Shown: positions 10,760 to 21,749 of the stretch, one piece after another | How the letters are laid out: the number at the start of each line of letters is the position of its first letter | How positions within the stretch are numbered: position 1 is the first letter of the stretch | Translations under genes and position numbers: made by a program | Notes under the pieces: model-generated | Seen by the model: the letters and a program-made list of their open reading frames with translations, nothing else | Database searches by the model: none | Told to the model about the DNA's origin: nothing | NCBI GenBank assembly: GCA_012064385.1 | Contig: QRDG01001855.1 | Location: 248,001-312,000 of the forward strand | Direction: 5' to 3' | Source of the DNA: Puccinellia tenuiflora | Taxonomy: Eukaryota > Streptophyta > Magnoliopsida > Poales > Poaceae | Length of the DNA: 64,000 bases

Positions 10760-13700
10760 TCAGGGGTAGAATTTCCGAAGATTCTCTATGTTCCAGGCGT
10801 TGCCTTCCGGCCGGCCTTGCTCGTCCTCAAGGTACACCATTCCGGGTTTCAGGGTATGTGTCACCCGGAAGGGTCCTTCCCACTTTGATGACATTTTTTT
10901 CAGACCTTGCATGCTTTGCCTCTTGCGGAGTACCATGTCTCCGGGTTGCAGCTCCCGAGAGCGAACATGACGACTGTGGTATCGGCGGAGTCCTTGCTGG
11001 TACCGAGCTGACCGTAAGGAGGCCTGGCACCTACTCTCTTCCAGCAGGTTTATGTCATCGATCCTTTGCTCTTCTTGCGTGTTTTCATCATATGCAAGCA
11101 CCCGGGGTGATCCGTACTTGAGTTCTGATGGCAGGACAGCTTCTGCTCCGTAGACAAGGAAGAAGGGTGTCTCTCCAGTGGCTCTGCTTGATGTTGTTCT
11201 GAGTGACCACAGTACGCTTGGCAGGTGATTAATCCAGTTTTTTCCCTTGTTCTCCAGCTTGTCAAAGGCTTTGGTCTTCAATCCCTTGAGAACTTCTGCA
11301 TTTGCTCGCCCTACTTGCCCGTTGCTTCTTGGGTAGGATACCGAGGCGAAACACACCTTGATGCCCATTTCTTCACAGAAGTTGAGGAAGGCTTTGCTTG
11401 TGAACTGAGTGCCATTGTCGGTGATGATTCTGTTTGGTACTCCGAACCGGTAGACGATTCCTTCGATGAACTTGATGGCGGCCTGAGCTGTCTGACGTGG
11501 AACTGGCATTGCTTCCACCCACTTTGTGAACTTGTCGATTACCACGAATAGGTACTCGTGACCTCCCTCAGACTTTGGTATCTTGCCGACGATGTCCAGC
11601 CCCCAGACCGCGAACGGCCAGGAGATTGGTATCGGCTGCAATGCTTGAGCTGGCTGGTGCGTGTTCTTGGCGTAGTACTGGCAAGCTTCGCAGGTCTTGA
11701 CTAGCTGCTCCGCGTCATGAAGCACCACTGGCCAGTAGAACCCTTGGCGGAAAACCTTCCCCGCCAAAGATCTTGACGCCACATGACTTGAGCATATCCC
11801 TTCGTGTATGTCTCTCAGTAGTTCTCGGCCTTGTTCTTGCGATATGCACCGTAGCTTGACTCTGTTTTCGCGCCGATAGAGCTCGCCGTCGATTAGGACG
11901 TAGAGCTTTGCCCATCGGGCCACTTGCTCGGCTTCCTGGTCGTCCTCCAGAAGGACATGCTCCACCATGTACTTGATGATGTCCTGGGCCCATGACGGGT
12001 GGGTCCGTTCCACCAGCAGTACCTCCTGGCCAGAAGGAAGCAGAGCTTCTTCGGCTGCGGGCATTGCCGGGTCTTGAGCTTCCGGGCTGGCTACCCGTGT
12101 TGTCGATGTAGAAGGGTTGCCAGCCTCCTTTGGCGCTGAAGAACTTGGCTTCAGCCTCTCGGGAGAGACTGAAGGTCGCTTGAGCACCTCGATGTAGACC
12201 CCGGGAGGAACCGGTTCTCGCTTGGACGCCAGTTGTGATAGCTCGTCCGCCGATGTGTTTTCCTCCCGCGGCACGTAAGCAGCTCTGAAGCTACTGAAGT
12301 GTTGCTGAAGTTTCCACACTTCTTCGACGTACGGCGCCATCTAAGGACAGGCGTACTCTTTGTTGACTTGCTTGATGACCAGCTGAGAGTCACCCTTGAC
12401 GATGATCTTGCCGATCCCGAGGCTGATGGAAGCACGAAGTCCCGCGAGCAGACCTTCGTACTCCGTCGTGTTGTTGGAGATGTTTCCTTGGTAGTGCATT
12501 TGGACGACGTATTTCAGGCGGTCACCAGTTGGTGAAGTGAGGACGACCCCGGCACATCCTTGTCCCTTGGTGTAGGAGCCATCAAAGTGCATGGTCCAGG
12601 TGTCGGGATCCTCCTTCCCGGGAAGGCTCGTCTCCTCCTCCGGGTTGTCGATCGCCGTCTCGGTCCACTCAGCTGTGAAGTCAGCCAGCGCTTGGGTCTT
12701 GATGTTGTCCGTCTGCTCGAACTTGAGCCCGAAACACTGGAGTTCCATGGCCCACGCCGAGATGCGTCCGGTGGCCAGCGAGTTCTCCAGAGGACTCCTC
12801 AGGTTGTACTTGGACACCACCGTGATTGGGTGCCCCTCGAAGTATGACCTCATCTTGCGGGAGGCGATGAGGATCGCTAGCAGCAGCTTCTGCATCATGG
12901 GATACCGCTCCCGGGCGTCGCGCAGCACTGAGCTGACGAAGTAGACCAGGTGCTACACCTTGCGGGTCGCCGATCCTTTGACGGGTTCGGCGTCCACCAC
13001 GTCCTCGACGCTCCGGGGTGTTGTCGAAGTAGCCCCCGGCCGCGTCGCGTTGGAGTGTATTTCTTCATCCTCATCGCATGGCTCGATGATGACGGGAGGG
13101 GCGGGGTGTTGGGATCCTCGGACCCCTGACCACCTGGCCGCCCCTTCTTGCTTGTCTGCCCCAGGAACGGGTCCCCGGGACGCTTGCCCTTGCTTGGCTT
13201 ATTTGGAGATGCGTCACGCTCGGCCACCAGCACGGCGCTGACCACCTGGTTGGTGGCCGCGATGTACAGCAGCAGGGGCTCCTTTTCCTTTGGGGCCACG
13301 AGGACGGGTGGCGAGGCGAGGTAACTCTTGAGAGATTGGAGAGCTTCCTCAGCCTCGGGGTTCCACTCCACATGGCCCGATTTCTTGAGCAACTTGAAGA
13401 ACGGCAAAGCCCGCTCTCCAAGCCTTGAGATGAAGCGCCCGAGTGCCGTGATGCACCCGTTGAGGCGCTGTACGTCCTTGACTCGCCGGGGCGCTTCCAT
13501 TCGTTCGATGGCCTTGATCTTGTCGGGATTCGCCTCGATCCCCCGGTGGGAGATCAGGAAACCCAACAGCTTGCCGGATGGGACCCCGAACATGCACTTG
13601 TCGGGGTTGAGCTTGAAGTTGACCCGGCGGAGTTTGTCGAAAGTCTCGTGCAGGTCCTGGACAAGAGAGTCCTTGAACTTCATCTTGACCACGATGTCGT

Positions 13701-13883
13701 TGATGTAGGCTTTAACGTTGCGGCCCAGCTGGGACCCAAGGCACGCTTGCATCGCACGCTGGAAGGTAGCGCCGGCGTTCCGGAGGCCGAAAGGCATCCG
13801 GGTGTAGTAGTAGTAGCCCCTGGGGGTGATGAAGGCCGTCTTCTCCTGGTCCACGACCGCCATCAGGATTTGGTGGTACCCGG
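10760..13883 (-). pseudogene. Element A pol, downstream part: RT, RNase H, integrase (broken)
   Basis: Continues the RT that is cut by element B after FLDAFSG. RT motifs are MPFGLRNAGATFQRAM and KAYINDIVVK; the catalytic YVDD is changed to YIND (13707-13696), so polymerase activity should be lost. RNase H follows (MHFDGSYTKGQGCAGVVL, TEYEGLLAGL, GDSQLVIKQV). Integrase has a zinc-binding His/Cys region (CEACQ), GLDIVG and TDNGTQF, but the third catalytic residue reads NGQVGRAN, Gly for Glu (11311-11309). A frameshift lies near 13085, with TAG codons at 12955-12953 and 12343-12341. The end is an intact TAA-terminated tail at 10760. The RT frame holds an insertion rich in Gly/Pro/Ser between the thumb region and RNase H. 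Confidence 0.9.
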
Positions 13884-14531
13884 TGTCGGGGATATGAACC
13901 CCGGATATCCCAAGGAGGTCAATTTCTTCAAGACTCCGAGTGCCGCCTGAAGCCAGCCGCCTGAAGCAGGCCGCCTGGATCTATCCGGATGCAGGCATCC
14001 GGCTGGGCTGGAGCCGGACGCGAACAACCGACAGCTCCGTACGGGTGGGCAGGATCATGTAACCGCCCTATCGGGCATCTCCTGTACCAAATCATGACAA
14101 CAAGCTCCAGCCGGCCGGGAAAGTAGTGATGTCATAGGGGCAAACTTGTAACTTCCCTGTAACCCAAAACCCTAGCCCGCTGCCTATATAAAGCGGGCTA
14201 GAGCCTCCTGCGCGAGGCAGGCTATGAAAGATAGGCACACAAACAATGGGAGCACCAGGTAGCATCATCTTCAACCTCCAGCCGGCTAGGATCTCTAGCC
14301 GGCTGCCACTCGAAACAGCTCTAGGAGCACCTTTGTAGCCCAATTCTGTGATCAAGCAATAAGAACAAGAAGAACAGGACGTAGGGGTGTTACCTCCACA
14401 AGAGGGCCCCGAACCTGGGTAACTCGCGTGTGTATGCGTGCTTGTTGCCCAATCCCGCGCGAGCATCCATCGTCGCCTGCCCCACAATCTTTTCCATCTC
14501 TGATGGATATGCCGTGCAACCCAGCACGACA
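13884..14531 (+). repeat. 5' LTR of element B
   Basis: 648 bp, TGTCGGGGATATG...CCAGCACGACA, with a TATA box at 14185. The PBS follows two bases downstream. Confidence 0.95.
14185..14193 (+). promoter_or_regulatory. TATA box, 5' LTR of B
   Basis: TATATAAAG about 300 bp into the LTR; repeated in the 3' LTR at 29257-29265. Likely start region for the sense transcript. Confidence 0.55.
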
Positions 14532-14533
14532 TT

Positions 14534-14550
14534 TGGCGCCCACCGTGGGG
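14534..14550 (+). other. Primer-binding site of element B
   Basis: TGGCGCCCACCGTGGGG begins two bases after the LTR, the usual PBS spacing and form in plant Gypsy elements. Confidence 0.8.
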
Positions 14551-14585
14551 CTCGCGGCGAGCGGAGTCACGTTCTGCGCGGGATC

Positions 14586-16677
14586 CCGGACTGTAGATGA
14601 TCGGCGGATCGTCTCCGGCCTCGTGCTCTCCATCGGCTGCGTCCTCGATAACACCAACAGCTTCGCCGACGTGGACGTCACCAGCGGAGGAGCGGTCGTC
14701 ACCCTCGGCGATTTCCACGTCTACGTCGCCATCGCCGCCCAGGAGTACCCGGAGGTGGTCTACTCCAGCTTGGCTCCTTCGATCTTCGATGCCAGCACCT
14801 GCAACGACTACTCCGCCTTCGGCTACCTCAACTCCGGCGACGCGGACCGCGATGTCGCCAAGCTCAACGTCCACGCAGAGGTGCACATGGTCGAGCACGC
14901 GGCGGCAGGAGGCTCCGTCGCCGCTACTGTTCATGAAGCTGGCGAACCTTCTCGTTTCCAGCGCAATCTGGAGGCCGACTTCGAGCTGCTAAGCACCCCC
15001 ATCACGCCGGGTGCGGATCCAGTCAAGGCGGCAGCTGAACTCGAGAGGATGCGTCAACAGATACTCGACAAGGCTATTCACCTCGCATCAACGCAGCGCC
15101 GGCTCAACGCTACGATACGCGAGTACAACACCGTCCACGGCTTTGAGCCGGCCAGGGGCAACACGGAGAAGCTGAATGAGGTCCGACGCAAAGGAGGGGA
15201 TCTCGGAGGTGCCCTGAACCGTGCTGGCTAACCGCACGAGCATTCGGACATCATCCTGCCCGAGTACAGCAACCCGGTGCAAAACATGAAGGCTGCGGAG
15301 GCGGCCGCAGCAGAATTACCCCATCTCCAAGGCGAGGAGCTACGCCAGCAAGCACGCCGAGTCCAGGAGCTTATCGCTGCAGCCAACAGGCAGCAACGCG
15401 AAACCGAGATAACGGCGAGCCGGGAGCATCATGAGCCGCCTCCAGGCTACGAAGCAGCCAGCAAGTCCAAGCAAGGCGCTGAGGCGTCATCCACGAGCCG
15501 CGGAAGGGCGAAGGACAAGCAACCACGAGTTCATCGCGAGGGGAGCGCGAGCTCGCATCCTCGCGACCACTGCCGCGATCCGGCTGGACGACGCGAGGAC
15601 GGCAACCGGAACGGGCCGCAAACTGGCCGCAGCGTCAAGGAGCGAGTCGGCCACAAGGTCACCATCGACGAACGCCTAGGGCCACTGGGACCCGAGACTA
15701 GCGACGACGCACGTCACCGCATCGACGTGCTCAAGCTGTCAAGCATCATCGAGGAAGAAGACATCGCCGCCCATCATTGTTTCGGACCCTGCATCCGGAG
15801 CGAGCGATTCCCTAAGGGATTCACCCTTCCCAGGGACACACCCAAGTACAACGGCACCGCGAAGCCGGAAGACTGGCTCGCCGACTACGTCACGGCGGTC
15901 AACATCGCAGGCGGCAACAAGCGGGTGGCCGTGCGCTACGTGCCACTCATGCTCCAGGGATCGGCACGGACCTGGCTCAACAGCCTCCCAAAGGAGAGCG
16001 TCAACAGCTGGCTGGATTTCGAGGAAGTGTTCAACCACAATTTCACCGGCACCTATTTGCGCCCTGGCAATGCACAGCTGCTCGCGCTGCGCAAGCAGAA
16101 GGACGGCGAGTCGGACCGAGCCTACCTCACCCGATGGACAAGCCTACGCAACTCCTGCGAGGGGGTTCTCGAGCTCCAAGCCGTCCAGTACTTCATCCAA
16201 GGCTGCTGAGATCAGACGCTGCTCAAGCACCGGCTCCTAAGGAAGAGCCCGAAGACCATGGCAGAACTCATGGCGATCGCCGACGAATACTCCACCGCCG
16301 ACGCGGGCATGACCAACCCGATCCGGCTCGACGAAGCCGGGAGAATCATCACGACGGAGCCGGCTGCACGCCGCAGCCGGACGGAGAACCAAGAAGGAGG
16401 AAAATCGACCCGGCGTGATTCCGACGCGGCCGGCAAGCGCAAGTCCGCAGACGACTGTGTCGAGTCCAAGGTCGTCGCCATGACCGAGGGAAGGCCGGCT
16501 GGAGGCTTCGACAACCGCCGCATGAGGGCCAGCGGCGACATGCGCCGAACGAGGGTGAGGAACAATTACGACTACTTGCTCGATCAACCGTGCCGGAACC
16601 ATGGCGACCGGCCGGCGAACCACACCGTTCGGCAATGCACCCTCGGCCGCCCAAGGCCGCCACCGTACGAGCGGTGA
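14586..16677 (+). pseudogene. Element B gag with in-frame stops
   Basis: One frame (frame 1) carries a continuous gag interrupted by TAA (15229-15231) and TGA (16207-16209) and ended by TGA (16675-16677), after which the same frame continues into PR. The capsid core shows the retrotransposon gag pattern: FTLPRDTPKYNGTAKPEDWL, YVPLMLQGSARTWLNSLP, FNHNFTGTYLRPG, DRAYLTRWTSLRN. A Cys/His segment (CRNHGDRPANHTVRQC) near 16590-16640 takes the place of a zinc knuckle. No in-frame ATG is obvious just after the PBS, so the start is approximate. The stops fit single C-to-T changes. Confidence 0.85.
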
Positions 16678-17652
16678 AACCCGCCTCCGCCTCGGGATGA
16701 GGCTGGACGGGACGATCGAGGACGCGACGACAGACGACGCGAAGATAGGAATTGCGATGATCGCCAACGCGAGGAAGAAAGGAGGGAACGCCTTCCAGCT
16801 CCGCCTCCAAGGGGTCCGGACGGCTACCAGAATCCGGATGCCACCTACATCGTGTTCGTCAGCGAGCGCGACGACAAGCGAAGCCGGCGCGAACGGTTCA
16901 AGGAGGTGAACGCGGTGGTTCCACCTGTCCCCCAGTACCTCAACTGGTCGCAGGAACCAATCACGTGGGACCGCAGCGACCACCCGGAGCTGATGCCCAA
17001 CCCAGGCGGCTATGCTCTAGTCCTAGAGCCCATGATCATCTCCATCAAGCGCGCCTGCACCTTCTCACGCGTCCTCATTGACGGGGGCAGCAGCATCAAC
17101 ATCCTCTACCGCGACACCCTGGAAAAGCTAGGAATCTCCGAGTCCAGCCTGACGCCGAACCGGACGGTCTTCCACGGCATCGTGCCGGGGCGAGCCGGCT
17201 CATCCATGGGCCTCATCCGGCTGGATGTCCTATTCGGCACCAAGAGCAACCACCGCCGCGAGACTGTCTCCTTCGAGGTGGTCGACCACTCCAGCGCCTA
17301 CCACGCCATCCTCGGGCGACCGGCGCTCGCCAAGTTCATGGCGGTGCCCCACTACGCCTACCTCAAGATGAAGCTACCAGGCCCACGCGGGATCATCACC
17401 GTCGCCGGAGACTACAAACGCTCCATCGCCTGCGCCTCCGACAGCGCGAAGGTGGCCGAGACCATGGTCTGCAATGAGGAGATGAAGCAATTTAAGCGCA
17501 AGGCCAACGAGGAGAAGCTGGAGATTCCGGAGTCGGCCAAGCCGGCTGGCGAGTCGAGCTTCCAGGCGGCGCGAGACACGAAGAAGATCTACTTCGACGA
17601 CACCGACAAGTCCAAGTTCGTCACTGTGGGGGCGAGCCTGGACCCCAAATAG
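16678..17652 (+). CDS. Element B protease region
   Basis: Same frame as gag. After an Arg/Asp-rich linker comes an aspartic protease of the retropepsin type with the Tat-style active site VLIDGGSSINIL (about 17075-17110), then FHGIVPG and HAILGRPALAKFMAVPHYAY. It matures Gag-Pol in the particle. It ends at TAG 17650-17652, exactly where elements A and G also have TAG, and the frame continues beyond into RT (ESALVEFLRGNRDIFAW). Whether this stop is decay or a read-through site is open. Confidence 0.85.
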   Translation, partial: NPPPPRDEAGRDDRGRDDRRREDRNCDDRQREEERRERLPAPPPRGPDGYQNPDATYIVFVSERDDKRSRRERFKEVNAVVPPVPQYLNWSQEPITWDRSDHPELMPNPGGYALVLEPMIISIKRACTFSRVLIDGGSSINILYRDTLEKLGISESSLTPNRTVFHGIVPGRAGSSMGLIRLDVLFGTKSNHRRETVSFEVVDHSSAYHAILGRPALAKFMAVPHYAYLKMKLPGPRGIITVAGDYKRSIACASDSAKVAETMVCNEEMKQFKRKANEEKLEIPESAKPAGESSFQAARDTKKIYFDDTDKSKFVTVGASLDPK

Positions 17653-20600
17653 GAAAGCGCGCTCGTCGAGTTCCTCCGTGGGAACCGGGACATCTTCGCG
17701 TGGTCCCCCAAGGACATGCCGGGTGTACCGAGGGAACTCGCCGAGCACTCTCTACACGTCCGTCCAGACGTCAAGCCAGTGAAGCAATCCCTGCGCCGCT
17801 TCGCAGAAGGAAGAAGACAGTTGATAGGAGAAGAGATAGCGCGGCTACTTGCAGCCGGGTTCATCAAAGAAGTGCAACACACGGAGTGGCTAGCCAATCC
17901 AGTAATGGTGGAAAAGAAGAACAAGAAATGGCGAATGTGTGTCGACTACACACAAACCTCAACAAGGCCTGCCCCAAGGACCCTTTCGCACTGCCACGAA
18001 TCGACCAAGTGATCGACTCCACAGCCGGCTGCGACCTCCTTTCCCTCCTCGACGCCTACTCCGGCTACCATCAAATTCCGCTGAACCCGGACGACCAGCT
18101 CAAGACCGCCTTCATCACCCCCTACGGCCCGTTCTGCTGCACCACCATGCCGTTCGGCTTGAAGAACGCTGGAGCAACATACCAGCGCTACATGCAAAAA
18201 TGTTTGCACGACCAAATCGGTCGCAACGCGCATGCATACGTCGACGACGTCGTCATCAAGACCAAGGAGAAGCACACCCTCCTCGTCGACCTCAAAGAAA
18301 CCTTTGACAACCTACGCCGCTTCCAGATGAAGCTCAACCCGGAGAAGTGTGTGTTCGGCGTTCCAGCCGGACAACTACTTGGTTACCTCGTGTCGGCACG
18401 AGGGATCGAGGCCAACCCGGAGAAAATCGCCGCCATCGACAACATGCGACAACCAAGAAGCGTCAAGGACATCCAAAAGTTCACCGGCTGTCTGGCATCG
18501 CTCAGCCGCTTCATCAGCCGGCTCGGCGAGAAGGCTCTCCCGATCTACCATTTGCTGAAGAAGACTGACAAGTTCATCTGGAGCGACGCGGCGGACGCCG
18601 CCTTCAAGGAACTCAAGCGTGCGATGGCCACCGCCCCGGTCTTAGCACCTCCGACTCCAAAGGAGCCCATGCTCATGTATATCGCCGCCTCCAACCGAGT
18701 CGTCAGCATCGTCCTGGTGGTTGAACGAGATGAAGTCGGCAAGCAGCGACCGGTTCAGCGGCCAGTCTATTACCTCAGCGAGGTGCTCTCTCAGTCGAAG
18801 CAGAATTACCCACACTACCAGAAGCTCGTATACGGCGTGTACATGGCCACGAAGAAGCTGAAGCACTACTTTCAAGAGCACCCGATCAAAGTGATAAGCG
18901 ACGCACCGCTTGCCGAGATCATAGGCAACAAGGACGCAACCGGCAGAGTCGCGAAATGGGCGATCAATCTGACGGCGCACGGAGTCGAATACGACAAAAG
19001 AACGGCGATCAAGTCACAAGAGCTAGCTGATTTTCTAGCCGACTGGACGGAGACGGACCACATTCCACTGCCGCCCGACTCCGGCGAGCATTGGCTCATG
19101 CACTTCGATGGTTCCAAAAGATACTGGGGACTCGGCGCCGGAGTCGTCCTCACCTCACCTAAGGGGGGCCGACTCGAGTACGTGCTACAAATCCACTTCA
19201 CGGCGTCCAACAATGTAGCTGAATACGAAGCTCTCGCGCACGGCCTCAAACTCGCCAAGGCCATGAACATCAAGCGAATCCTCTGTTACGGCGACTCCGA
19301 TTTGGTGGTACAACAAACTACTGGCCATTGGGACGCCAAGGACCCCAACATGGCCGCCTACCGCTTCTTCGTCCAGCAGCTCGCGGGATGCTTCGAAGGG
19401 TGCGAGTTTCACCACATACACCGCTCCAACAACGACGCAGCTGACACTTTGGCGAACATTGGCTCTCTCCGCGAGGAAATCCCACCCGGCGTCGCCCTCG
19501 AGAAGCTCTATAAGCCATCCATCACGCCGTGTCCCGGCTTCGATTCCATCCGGATGCCGCCTGGCGCGGAGTCGGTTGGGCCGGCTCCAGGCGAGACGGA
19601 ATCCGTCGAGGTCCTCGTCATCGAAGAAGCTCCGCCATGGACCCAACCCTTCCTCGCCTACCTCGCCAACGACGAGCTTCCGGCGGACGAGCTCACCACC
19701 AGGCAAATCAAACGCCGGGCAAGTGCTTACACCATCATCAACAACGAGCTATACAAGCGCAGTGTCTCTGGGATATTCCAGCGCTGTGTGAGCCAAGAAG
19801 AAGGAATCAGGATACTCAAAGAAATCCATCAAGGCGAATGCGGTCATCACGCATCCTCAAGGGCAATTGTGGCTAAGGCGTTCAGACACGAGTTCTACTG
19901 GCCGACCGCGTTGGCAGATGCGAACCAGCTGGTCCGGCTCTGCAATGGCTGTCAACGATTCGCGACGCAGAAGCACACGCCGGCTTCAGCACTCAAGACA
20001 ATTCCTATCACTTGGCCGTTTGCCGTCTGGGGACTCGACATGGTCGGCCCGTTGAGAAGATCCAGTGGAGGCATGACACACCTGCTGGTAGCAGTCGACA
20101 AGTTCACAAAATGGATTGAAGCCAAGCCGATCAAGAAACTGGATGGGCCAACAGCAGTCAAGTTCTTCAAGAGCATCATCTACCGGTTCGGCTACCCCAA
20201 CAGCATCATCACGGATAATGGGTCGAACTTCGTCAAGGGAGAATTCGCCAAGTTCTGCGGCAGGACCGGCATCCGGCTCGACGTGGCCTCTGTCGCACAC
20301 CCACAGTCAAACGGGCAGGTTGAGCGGGCAAACGGCCTCATCCTATCCGGCATCAAGCCTCGGTTGCTCGAACCGCTCGAGCGGGCAGCCGGCGCGTGGG
20401 AAGAAGAACTACCCTCCGTCCTCTGGAGCCTAAGGACAACACCGAATCGCTCAACCGGCTTCACCCCCTTCTTCCTCGTCCATGGGGCTGAAGCCGTCAT
20501 GCCAACAAACATCGAGCACGACGCGCCCCGGATCGTGCTGTACACCGAAGCACAAGCTAAGCAAGCCTACGAGGATGGAATGGACCTGCTAGAGGAAGCA

Positions 20601-20903
20601 CGCCAGATCGCCGAGTCGAGGTCGGCGATGTACCAGCAACAACTACGCAACTACCACAGTCGGCGCGTCAAGCATGTCCGCTTTCGCGAGGGCGACCTCG
20701 TGCTTCGGCTCATCTAGCATACCAAGAACATGCACAAGCTCTCATCGCCATGGGAAGGACCATTCATCGTAAGCAAGGCACTCATCAACGACGCATACTA
20801 CTTGATCGACGCCCGTGAACACAAGAAGGACACGATGGACAAGGAAGGCGATGAAACGGAAAGGCCATGGAATGCGTCACTTTTGCGTCGATTCTACACC
20901 TGA
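17653..20903 (+). pseudogene. Element B reverse transcriptase, RNase H and integrase
   Basis: Frame 1 runs from the TAG to about 17945, where a two-base change in an ACACACA run shifts to frame 0. RT has MPFGLKNAGATYQRYM and the intact YVDD site (18237-18248). RNase H follows (MHFDGSKRYWGLGAGVVL, EYEALAHGLKLA, GDSDLVVQQ, ending in the HIHRSNNDAADTLA type). Integrase has CNGCQ, GLDMVG, TDNGSNF and NGQVERAN, so D, D and E are all present. A TAG at 20715-20717 cuts off the C-terminal PWEGPF module, which continues in frame to TGA 20901-20903. Apart from the frameshift and stops it is well preserved. Confidence 0.92.
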
Positions 20904-21749
20904 CAAAGAACCATGTATGTATCACCTATGCTATCAATAAAGAAACGAGAATGATGAACGCATGAGCAATTTTTTGCAACTCTTTTCTGCATTCTCTTTC
21001 CGGTTTTGCCGGCAGCCGGCAAGCTTGCCTTTAGCGGCCATGTAGCGTGACTAACCCCTAAACGGCTAACTCTTCGAATTCGGTTAAGGCCGGCAAGAGA
21101 ATAAGCTAGAGGGGGCCAACAACGTGAAAAACGCATAAAGGGAAGTACTGCCGGCTGAAAAAACGCTGTTCTATAAACTCGGCCAAGCCGGCAGTCGGCA
21201 ACCGCTTCTCCTATTACGGACGATTAACTACATGACGCTAAACGGCTAACTCTTCGGATTCGGTTAAGGCCGGCAAGAGAACAAGCTGGAGGCCGACTGT
21301 ATGCGAAAGACGTAAGAAACAGAAATCGTTGCCGGCTGAAAAAACTCTGGCCCAACAGACTGTACCCTACCGTTGTAGTAGTGTGCATGATCCCGCCAGA
21401 CGGTGAAGTGCACACGAAAAACATCGGGAGAGGCTACAGGCGAGTGCGAAATTAATCAACGCTAAGTAAAAATGTTGTCCGTGATTAAAAGAGCAGGCTA
21501 ACCATGTCGTCGTTTCATTTTACACACAAAAATGCCGCCAACCGACTGCGAGAGTTCAAGCCGGACACAAGCCTGACGAGCAGGAAATTATAACTGCGTG
21601 CAAGTAAAAAAATACAGGAACAAAAGCGCGTGGCATTCAACATCAAGGGTAAAATCTTACAGATGGAAGAGGAACAACAAAACAAAAGAGGGAAGTCCAC
21701 AGGCGGACTTTCCCCGCGCAACTACAAGACCAAGCTAGCAAAGGGCTCC
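20904..21749. other. Non-coding 3' region of element B with a 180-bp duplication
   Basis: No coding signal. AACGGCTAACTCTTCG followed by GGTTAAGGCCGGCAAGAGAA occurs at 21061 and again at 21241, exactly 180 bp apart, with further partial similarity (GCCGGCTGAAAAAAC). Confidence 0.6.

Noticed and set aside
14092..14934. Minus-strand 280-codon ORF across LTR B and gag start
   Set aside because: It crosses the LTR, PBS and gag start on the opposite strand and has no domain; the same LTR part is reused at 29164-29970 with another continuation, so it is a shadow.
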